NCBI GenBank assembly: GCA_032433765.1
Contig: JAVIAB010000139.1
Coordinates: forward strand, 41,829,130-41,893,129
From: Megaustenia siamemsis
Taxonomy: Eukaryota > Mollusca > Gastropoda > Stylommatophora > Ariophantidae
Direction of reading: 5' to 3'
Length of the DNA: 64,000 nucleotides
Numbering within the stretch: position 1 is the first letter of the stretch; every line of letters begins with the position of its first letter. Shown here piece after piece: positions 57,198-64,000 of this stretch. Under the pieces are notes generated by a model that had not been told where the DNA came from, did no database searches, and was given only the letters and a program-made list of their open reading frames with translations. The translations under genes and the position numbers were made by a program.

Positions 57198-57344
57198 GCT
57201 CCTAAAAGCTGGCCAGGTAAAGTGATCCAGAACATGTGGGCTGGTTTGGCCATCTTCATCATGACGAGTTACACGGCCAATCTGGCAGCATATTTAGCCG
57301 GTCAGTCTGCTGTTACAACTGTAACAAGTGTCTACGACGCAGAG
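57198..57344 (+). CDS. GluN3-like receptor exon 7: M3 with SYTANLAA
   Basis: The acceptor TATTCTTAACCAG precedes and the donor AGAG/GTAAGC follows; phase 0 both sides, 49 codons. It encodes APKSWPGKVIQNMWAGLAIF (M2-M3 linker and M3 start), then IMTSYTANLAAYLAGQSAV. SYTANLAA is the M3 gate motif shared by NMDA subunits; GluN3 vertebrate subunits have TYTANLAA, so this Ser is GluN1/2-like, while K-x-P-K-x-W-x-G in the linker is GluN3-like. The exon ends SVYDAE, where S2 begins. Confidence 0.96.
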
Positions 57345-57692
57345 GTAAGCGAGTGTGTTCCATGGCTCAAAAATAATGTTATGTAATATATTTATAAAGT
57401 TTTAACACGCAACATGTACAAAATTGTGCTTGTATAATTTAGTGCAAGCTCACGTATAGTTTATAGCAGAATTCAGATAGGATTTTGAGTTTGTATAATT
57501 TGTTGCAAATTGTCGTGTGATGGTAGAGATTCTATTTTAAATATTCTAACACGATACTACGCGTCAAATGTAGCCATAAAAGTTTCTCGCCGAAAACATA
57601 CATTTCTTTATGTGGATCGGCTCAATTTATGGAACAAACCAATCTCTTGTCAACAAAGAAGGAATGTAAAACTGCATGAAGCAGCTAAACTA
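57345..57692. other. Intron, no gene seen
   Basis: No repeat or coding segment recognised. Confidence 0.4.
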
Positions 57693-58270
57693 TAATTCCT
57701 TCAAAAATTCGTGCCCACAGAATTTATTAATTATCTCGGAAACTGATGAATTTCTGAAATTCTTTCTCATGAAGTCTTATTTTACCACCGACCTTAAGTC
57801 TGATTTTTTTTTCCTACTGTCATGCATTTAGGAAAGACTTTTGCTTCTTTTAGGTATATAAAGATATTAAATTTTCTTGGTTGTCCTAATTTTTAGGATT
57901 ATTACAATACCCACATTTGTTATAATCAACTCACCTTTAAAAAGGCAACTTCCACGTGCTCTCCACACAATCTTAGCACCATCTCGCGCTTACTGAACCG
58001 TACTTGTAAGACGCAATCCACTGAGAGATGTGTTAGAAAATTAACATAATTTACAGTAAAATCTAATGTTTAGAGCACACGGTTTGATATTTTCCTAAAA
58101 TTATATAACAAAAAAAGATTTGTGCAAAATTTAGACTACATTTGTACTTAAATTTTATAAAATCTTAAGGTCGGTGAAAAATAAGATTTAAGGATAAAGA
58201 ATTATAGAAATTCATTAAACAGTTTCCGAGATACTTGATAAACTCTGTGGGCACGAATTTATGATATAAT
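57693..58270. mobile_element. MITE copy 2
   Basis: Same family and orientation as 29342-29921: ATTCGTGCCCACAGAATTTA at the left, TCTCGGAAACTG, internal GGTTGTCCTAATTTTTAGGA and CCCACATTTGTTATAATC, and the inverted end GTGGGCACGAATTT near 58247. Flanked by TA at 57691. The outer tips are more decayed than in copy 1. Confidence 0.8.
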
Positions 58271-58284
58271 ACTGACTTCTATAA

Positions 58285-58480
58285 TAGAAAGACAGGACCA
58301 AATAAAATGTTTTGATCACAGGCCGTCGTCAAAATCTCACAACAAGTAATAAATGAACACGATTAGTGGAAATGCTCAGCTTAATACATAATGACGTCAC
58401 CACAGAATGAATACGCCAATAGCGAAAAAGTTGCCAGGACCTAATACCCCGCCGATCACAAGACTACACCTGTAGGGATG
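58285..58480 (-). repeat. Penelope-type hammerhead-region relic
   Basis: Minus strand TTGACGACGGCCTGTGATCAAAACATTTT parallels the hammerhead-like sequence at 63084-63113 and 46387-46417 but has lost the conserved boxes. TGCCAGGACCTAA near 58431 also occurs at 63200. Confidence 0.4.
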
Positions 58481-58544
58481 GTAAGATGCCAGTAGACTAG
58501 AAGGGACATTATATGATCCAGCAATGTTAATATTCTAATGTGTA

Positions 58545-58919
58545 TAAATGAAACGATTAGAGGCCCCAGAGATGGGATTTCTCAGAAGAATGTTGAAAGT
58601 TCCCTGGACAGCTAAAAAGACCAATGAGGAAATTCTCAAAGAGGCCAACACAAAAAGGGAGCTCTTTAAAAACATCAGAAAGAAGCAATCAACATTTTTC
58701 GGGCACATCATGAGAAGAGGAAAGTTGGAATACTTGGTTACAACTGGCAAAATAAAAGGAAAGCGAGATCGCGGACGACAAAGAGAGAAAATACTGGATA
58801 GCTTGGTGTCATGGCATGGAAAACAGTCAACGACAGAACTTATACGATGCACTGTAGATAGAAGATTGTGGAGGGACATGATCACCTACACCAACCGGTA
58901 TGATGATGATGATAAATGA
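58545..58919 (+). pseudogene. Non-LTR RT C-terminal fragment (family 1), best copy
   Basis: One open frame reads EMGFLRRMLKVPWTAKKTNE, then STFFGHIMRRGKLEYLVTTG and GKRDRGRQREKILDSLVSWH, ending at NRYDDDDK-stop where the ATGATGATGATGA tail begins. The catalytic RT is absent. The frame is open for 124 codons, which suggests recent insertion by 5'-truncated reverse transcription. Confidence 0.8.
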
Positions 58920-59155
58920 AACTTTGTCATGTGGATTCTGATCTTATATCGTTTTAATTTGCGTACTTGATTATAACCGAGTTATGATTTTTTTAGAATC
59001 CTCCCCACCTCTTCCGCTCTTCTAATTTTGTTATTGTTGATGACGTCATTATCATCATCTTGTGTCCCCTCCAATTCAAATGTTAGATATCAAAGAGCGC
59101 CATTTCACTCTGATGCTCCCTGTTTCCTGTTTACTTTAGACTGTAGTTGTAGTTA

Positions 59156-59482
59156 GTCGAAGGCCCTGGTATCGCTGCAACCAAATTAAAATGCATAATT
59201 GTTCAACCGCTCCTGCCGGTGGATTCATCCGAAAATTAACATCTCACCGCATTGAAGGATCCAAACAAAAAAAGGCAACTGCAGCCCCCATTATAGCAGC
59301 TACAGCGCACTCCAAATGACATAAGGCGTAACGGCACCGAAAGTAAACACAGGTAAACTGTGCTTTGACATACGATAACATCATTTATCGTTAACAATCA
59401 GAATAGCCAAACATTATCCGGATGAAATACACAGCTCACAGTGTGCACAAAGCACGAAACTCAGTAGCTCCGGCAGCAAGCT
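59156..59482. repeat. Unknown dispersed repeat, about 320 bp, copy 2
   Basis: Same orientation and order as 39134-39455. Boundaries agree at TAGTCGAAGGCC and at CAGCAAGC. Confidence 0.75.
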
Positions 59483-59629
59483 ACTTTAGGCAGTGTCTGC
59501 CTCTGCTTCATGTATCCTGCCTTTTTTTTCAAAATAGGTTGATCCCCAAAGATGTAGCAGTCTCTGCCTCTGAGGTACTAACCCACTATAATGGTCCAAC
59601 ATACCCCTTGTAACTGTATCTATATTTGT

Positions 59630-59960
59630 AGATCCTTATAATCATCATCAACTAGCAATCTCGCTACCCTAGACGACCATATCTCTTCACAGCGTTCTGT
59701 TCCTACATTTTTGTATCAATTCTGATGTTAACTTTTTGTCAGCCCGTTTTCTAAAGCCGTCTGGAAGCTTTTTTCTTTTTTTGTTTCTCTCCATCTTTTT
59801 TTCCACTCATTATTTTTTTTTATTTAAATATACCCTAGCTGTTTTATTCTAATTACATTATCAAAAACATTGTTCTTGTTTTCACCCTGATGTTGCAAAC
59901 AAGCTATAATTCCTTTGTCTTTGTTTCTATTTTCATTCTCGTTGCTCTTGTTAGCTATAT
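59630..59960 (-). pseudogene. Non-LTR 3'-end fragment, heavily decayed
   Basis: AATCATCATCAACTAGC, then TCTTCACAGCGTTCTGTTCC and TTCTAAAGCCGTCTGGAAGC, echo the reversed family 1 sequence. No frame left. Confidence 0.4.
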
Positions 59961-60124
59961 GTGGTATTCTTAAAATTCTTCTGTAAAACTATGTTTCTAT
60001 CATAAATCGCTTCATCGGTATAACATAGCGATGACAAGGCATCAGTTATAGATGTTATTTAAATATGTTCATAGACAGGGACATTTAAATAAAGTCTAAT
60101 TTAGACAATTTTTTTTTTCGTTCT

Positions 60125-60433
60125 CCAGCTTTTTACCTCTGACGAAGTCCCTAGAGACTAGAAACTGAATTTTGCCTGTTAATCCATATTACCCTGGCAG
60201 CCGTGTGCACAGGGGTCCCCCGCCGTACTGGCAGATAACTCCGTCTTCGGAGGTACTCATATTTTTTTCCGTTGATGAGCAAATGACGTTTCAAGCCGGG
60301 CTTCACTGCTGAGACCTGGGTGGTTACCGCAGAGAGAAATCATAAATAAAAATCCCAACTAATACAGTCAGGATTTGAGCACACAACCTCTCTGTCTCGA
60401 AGCCGGGTCTTGCCTTGAGACCAACCAGTCCCC
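60125..60433 (-). mobile_element. SINE family B, copy 2
   Basis: Close match to 41818-42120 throughout, same orientation. Confidence 0.7.
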
Positions 60434-60893
60434 TATTTAGACAAATAAACCAAATCGAACATATGCCAGCTTGGAAGGGGGACACAACCACCCAGTTAAT
60501 TACCAAGATTTTCGAAAATGCCAAAGAGAACTTGAAAGGAAAAGCAACGTATTTTTCTTAATAGAGAAAATTAAGTGGTAAAGGCATATACATATGAAGC
60601 TACTGTAAATCTGATGTTAATGATGAAAAGGGAAGAAATTTTGGGAAGAAATTTTAACGGTGTGATTACAGCTTTACGAGGGTGTGGGGTAGCACAAAAT
60701 GAAAACGACGTTGCGGCACGGTATGTCCTAAGCTGGAATATTTTTTTAGTTGTGTCTATTGTTCAACCTGAAGGCCTAATGAGCAGCAAGGTCATTTTTA
60801 TTTTATGTTATGTCCCTCACCTAAATAAACCTGCAACTATACAACCTTTTTTTTTATTTATCATCCTGAGAATAAATTGACATGAAAAAAAGG
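60434..60893. other. Intron, no gene seen
   Basis: A 101-codon frame at 60575-60880 has no recognisable family; probably chance. Confidence 0.35.
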
Positions 60894-60894
60894 T

Positions 60895-61245
60895 GGTCAA
60901 TTAGTCAAGTTTTTAAATAAGTAGGTGGTCAAATAGTCAAGTTTTTAAATAAGTAGGTGGTCAAATAGTCATGTCTTTAAATAAGTAGGTGGTCAAATAG
61001 TCATGTTTTTAAATAGGTAAGTGGTCAAATAGTCAAGTCTTTAAATATGTAAGTGGTCAAACAGTCAAGTTTTAAAATAAGTAAGTGGTCAAATAGTAAT
61101 TTTTAAAAATAAGTAGGTGGTCAAATAGTCAAGTTTTTAAATAAGTAGTGGTCAAATAGTCAAGTTTTTAAATAGGTAGTGGTCAAATAGTCAAGTTTTT
61201 AAATAAGTAGGTGGTCAAATAGTCATGTTTTTTAATAAGTATTTT
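60895..61245. repeat. 32-bp tandem repeat, about 11 copies
   Basis: The unit is GTAGGTGGTCAAATAGTCAA plus GTTTTTAAATAA; ends about 210 bp before the exon at 61457. Confidence 0.93.
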
Positions 61246-61456
61246 CTTCCAATGAAATAAAACGGTCAATCAAAAAGTAGAAAGCGTTACGATTTGCTTT
61301 CTAAATTAGCTCTAAATAGCATAGACATCGTAGTATTGTCTACAATTCACATACTTACGTAACTTTATGAAGAAATCTTATTGATAATAAACAGTCATAT
61401 GCAATGTTAGTCATTTCATTTATATCGATAATATGTTTCAATTTGTGTTACGACAG

Positions 61457-61590
61457 CTTCTGACCAAACGGGTAGCTATTATACCGTCCAGTGCTGTTGA
61501 GACTTTCTTGGAGAAAATCAACCCGAAACTCTATAAGAGAGCACAGATGAACTATGTCGATTCAACTTTCACGGCCGTTAACATGTTGAG
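61457..61590 (+). CDS. GluN3-like receptor exon 8 of those visible: start of S2
   Basis: The acceptor TGTGTTACGACAG precedes and the donor TTGAG/GTAAGC follows; starts in phase 0 and ends in phase 2. It encodes LLTKRVAIIPSSAVETFLEK and then the tyrosine- and lysine-rich segment up to TAVNML. The (A/G)-(T/I)-(V/I)-x-x-SS-(A/V)-(E/D)-x-(Y/F) pattern is the S2 loop whose Ser contacts the ligand in GluN1/GluN3. The following exon, expected to carry the (F/W)-(I/V)-x-D ligand-binding Asp and then M4, is not found before 64000. Confidence 0.9.
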
Positions 61591-62014
61591 GTAAGCCCAC
61601 TTTCAACTCGGAATATCTTCCTCAGCCAAGAACAATATTTGTTTTTCTGTAATCTCTATCATTATCTCATGTTGCCGTATGTCATAGATGTTCAGAACTA
61701 TTTACATAGCTGTGAATAGTCTAGACTCACGGGAATTCACTCAGTCGCACGGTCCAGAACATGTTTCCATGTTTTAGACTGGCGAACTCAAGTTAATCAG
61801 CTCTTCGGCACGTGGAGATACCGTGAGCTTTTGACTTTCGTCATTTAGAAGCTCACATAAATTAAAAATTACGCTTCGTTGACAAAGGATCTGTGAAACC
61901 ACACCGCCATCTTGGAACGCACCAAAATGCGCATGAAAGAGATAGGAGTTAAAATGGGCACAACCAGAAAGGAGAAACTCAGTGGGCGTATAAGAAGACT
62001 TATCAACCATCACA
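61591..62014. other. Intron, no gene seen
   Basis: A 79-codon minus-strand frame at 61774-62013 has no family that I recognise. Confidence 0.35.
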
Positions 62015-62110
62015 GAACTGGAGTCGTCAGTCGCTGGACACTGCGGGACTTACTAAGGTGGTGATCTGAGCACCTATTAACATGTTCGGAATGCAATGAC
62101 GATGACCCTC
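62015..62110 (-). repeat. Dispersed repeat (reverse of 42600-42695)
   Basis: CAGAACTGGAGTCGTCAGTC through GTTCGGAATGCAATGACGAT is the reverse complement of the 42600 copy, including the segment related to the 35-bp minisatellite unit. Confidence 0.7.
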
Positions 62111-62147
62111 AAATAACTCAATATGAACAAAACTTTATATTTATATA

Positions 62148-62264
62148 GGCTGGTGAACCCCAGTGACTTGTCGGTTCGAAAAAAATCCATCTCCTCTGGG
62201 AAATGAACCTTGACTCTGATCTGGAAACTAGCACACTAACCACTCATCCACCGAGACTCCCTTC
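62148..62264 (-). mobile_element. tRNA-related SINE, variant head, minus strand
   Basis: The reverse complement starts GGGAGTCTCGGTGGATGAGT (A-box-like), then CAAGGTTCATTTCCC and a decayed core. Different from families A and B. Confidence 0.5.
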
Positions 62265-62544
62265 CACTTTTATTTATTTCTACCAGTACTTTCAAAACAA
62301 ATCGTCGTCGCCCATAGCGTTAACGAGATCCCCACTGTTCTTATCTACTATCTAGCCGCCCGTGCGCTGCCGGGGCCCGAAAGGGGAGTAAAGAATAGTG
62401 GCGCTGTACCCTTCCAGGCATGTTCGAAAGAGGTGAGAAAGGAGGGTTGGGCATGGGACTGGCTATTCCATACTGTAAAAAAATAAGCCGAACAAACTTC
62501 ACAAACGTGGACAAGTCGAGAGTCCGGGTTGCTGACTCACCCTT

Positions 62545-62985
62545 TGTCTACCAGGAAATCTTCCAGAATTGGCACCTGGAATGTACGTACAACAGAGAAA
62601 AGCTGCACAGGTTGCAGCAGAAATGAGAAATTACAAAATAGATATTCTGGGAATGTGTGAAACAAGATGGCTAGGAACGGAAAGAAATATACCAGTCAAA
62701 TACCAGTGTATAAAGAGATACAGACGATGGCGCTGGATAGGACACACACTGCGGAAGCCAACTGAGAGTATTACACAACATGACCTTTTTTGGAATCTCC
62801 AGGGGAAAAGACAAAGAGGAAGACCAAGGAATTCTTGGAGAAGACAGATAGAAGCAGAGATGAAGATGATGGAGAAGTCATGAAAGGATCTTAAAAGAAT
62901 GGCAAAAAACAGAACGACGTGGAAAGTGTTTGTTGAAGACCTATGCTCCACTGGGAACTAAAAAGGTAGAAGAAGAAGAAGACTT
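62545..62985 (+). pseudogene. Internally deleted non-LTR element (family 2): endonuclease start joined to RT tail
   Basis: One frame reads RIGTWNVRT near 62563; the next frame has KAAQVAAEMRNYKIDILGMC and ETRWLG, the N-terminus of the APE-type endonuclease of RTE-like elements. Within about 15 codons it changes to RRWRWIGHTLRKPTESITQH, GKRQRGRPRNSWRRQIEAEM and WKVFVEDLCSTGN, the far C-terminus. The rest of the endonuclease and all of the RT are missing. It ends in AGAAGAAGAAGA like other family 2 copies. Confidence 0.75.
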
Positions 62986-63054
62986 TCAATTGAAATCACC
63001 ATTTTCTTAGTTCTTTCGTTCGAATTTTTTTTTTAACCTTAAATTGTGTTAGGC

Positions 63055-63230
63055 AGATAAAGGAATAGGGAAAGAGAACAAAATAAAACGATTCCGACCA
63101 CAGGCCTTCATCAACAACAGGACAACAAATAAACTGGGTAAACTCTTCACTTAACAAGCAAAATAACGAGAAAGAAGGTCGAGAAGTGGCAGAAGTTGTC
63201 AGGACCTAAGATTATCCTGGTTACTAACAA
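63055..63230 (-). ncRNA. Degenerate hammerhead-like motif (Penelope-type)
   Basis: Minus strand of 63084-63113 reads TTGATGAAGGCCTGTGGTCGGAATCG: a UGAUGA box, a GGCC/GGUC-like stem II and a GGAAUC variant of the GAAAC box. Several core bases are mutated, so it is probably inactive. Confidence 0.35.
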
Positions 63231-63277
63231 TACGCATGGGACAGGTCGGATATCAGTTGCCAAAAGGGACAGAAAGG

Positions 63278-63332
63278 TGAAGGTAAAGTACGAGACTTTA
63301 ATCGGCGTTTCAGGATGCGAGTTTTCACCATT
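63278..63332 (-). mobile_element. SINE family C fragment
   Basis: AAGGTAAAGTACGAGACTTTAATCGGCGT resembles 51914-51945; interrupted at 63333 by a family A SINE. Confidence 0.45.
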
Positions 63333-63588
63333 GGGAGCCGCGATAGCTCAGTTGTTAGTGAACTGGACTACAAAGGACAAGAGATAGGGTTTGATCTCAA
63401 CCAACGGCTTCCAGGTTCACCCAGCTTTTAATGGGTACCGGATTTTTTTCTGTGGAAATAAAGCGGCACGGGCGTAATACCGACCACATTACCCCAAAAA
63501 TCTTGTGCCAAGGGTCTGTAAAATTTATGGTCACTAACACCATATTGCCTATACGCCACTTGGCGTGACGGGGGTACTTTACTTTACT
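63333..63588 (+). mobile_element. tRNA-derived SINE, family A, full length
   Basis: GGGAGCCGCGATAGCTCAGT head, GGGTTTGATCTC B-box (two changes), GGGTACCGGATTTTTTTCTG core, CTATACGCCACTTGGCGTGA tail, then CTTTACTTTACTTT. Confidence 0.85.
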
Positions 63589-63594
63589 TTTTAT

Positions 63595-64000
63595 GTGCAT
63601 CTGGTCCACTTGCCTCGGTCTTCTACAAACCTACTGACTCCCATTGTTCTTTTCCCGCTACGACTCTTCTCATCCAACATCTTGCAAGAACTCTATTCCC
63701 TATTCACAATTACTCAGGCATCGTCGCCTTTGCCAGGATAATGAAGATTTCCTACATCAAGCCCACCTGATGCTCGACTTCTTTCACCGACGTCTCTATC
63801 CCGAATCGGCTCTTCTACCTGTTCTCCAACGAGTTATCCGCACTTCACGTCAGACTGCCCGTGTCCCCTCTATCCGTCCATCTCTGACAGGGTAGTGCTC
63901 GTCCTCACCTATCACTCTCACCACTAGGTGGTGACCAGAATCATTCACAGCTACCTCCCCTTTTCTCTCCTCCGACTCCACTACCCTTCTTCTCTTCCCT
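63595..64000 (+). pseudogene. Penelope-like element reverse transcriptase fragment, frameshifted
   Basis: Three plus-strand frames in succession read SVFYKPTDSHCSF, then YDSSHPTSCKNSIPYSQLLR and HRRLCQDNEDF, then VVLVLTYHSH. This order (YKPTD, SSHP...KNSIPYSQ-x-LR-x-RR-(L/I)-C, then V-L-x-YHP) is the region after the RT core in Penelope-like elements. Frame changes near 63655 and 63890. The fragment runs off the window end, so a GIY-YIG endonuclease domain could lie beyond. Confidence 0.7.

Noticed and set aside
60575..60880. 101-codon ORF before the 32-bp array
   Set aside because: No family recognised, no splice or promoter context, one poly-Phe run from a T-tract; probably chance.

Overview
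This window is animal nuclear DNA. It has GT-AG introns of 3-12 kb, non-LTR, LTR, Penelope-like and Polinton retroelement or transposon remnants, tRNA-derived SINEs and very abundant minisatellites. No bacterial, organellar or free viral gene organisation is visible. The retroelement mix suggests a marine invertebrate, possibly a mollusc; that is inference from family resemblance, not a test.

The one recognisable host gene lies on the + strand. Eight exons (10159-10449, 19158-19417, 31300-31436, 36587-36735, 44515-44761, 47825-48001, 57198-57344, 61457-61590) join in frame with matching intron phases 2-1-0-2-0-0-0. They encode about 513 codons of an NMDA-type ionotropic glutamate receptor subunit, closest to GluN3 in its pore region: late amino-terminal domain, S1 ligand-binding half, M1, the M2 pore loop, M3 with SYTANLAA, and the start of S2. 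The first exons and the rest of S2, M4 and the tail lie outside the window.

Layout. 1-7105 is a near-perfect palindrome (arms of 3.37 and 3.63 kb, 114-bp spacer) whose arms are built from 220-bp and 136-bp tandem repeats; its left end is cut off by the window. 7105-7345 looks like a CCAAT/TATA promoter. 7640-10080 holds a 32-bp minisatellite, an orphan Polinton DNA-polymerase tail and SINE/non-LTR fragments. Intron 1 of the visible gene holds a young 6,129-bp LTR retrotransposon (11646-17774, LTRs that look identical, 4-bp target duplication). It encodes only a Gag-like protein with an RRM-like fold and repeated TQ motifs, and has no pol. Intron 2 contains a 9.3-kb array of a 33-bp repeat with a 3.7-kb higher-order duplication, followed by a MITE. 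The other introns hold SINEs, many 3' fragments of at least two non-LTR families, Penelope-like remnants with hammerhead-like motifs, an RNase H pseudogene and more than a dozen tandem arrays.

The most unusual signals are: a 1.8-kb array at the 5' splice site of the M1/M2 exon that repeats the exon end plus donor 32 times; a 95-bp array ending at the acceptor of the S1 exon; the giant palindrome; and the Gag-only LTR element with triplicated primer-binding-site-like motifs and putative LC8-binding repeats. All family assignments come from reading translations by eye; no database search was run.
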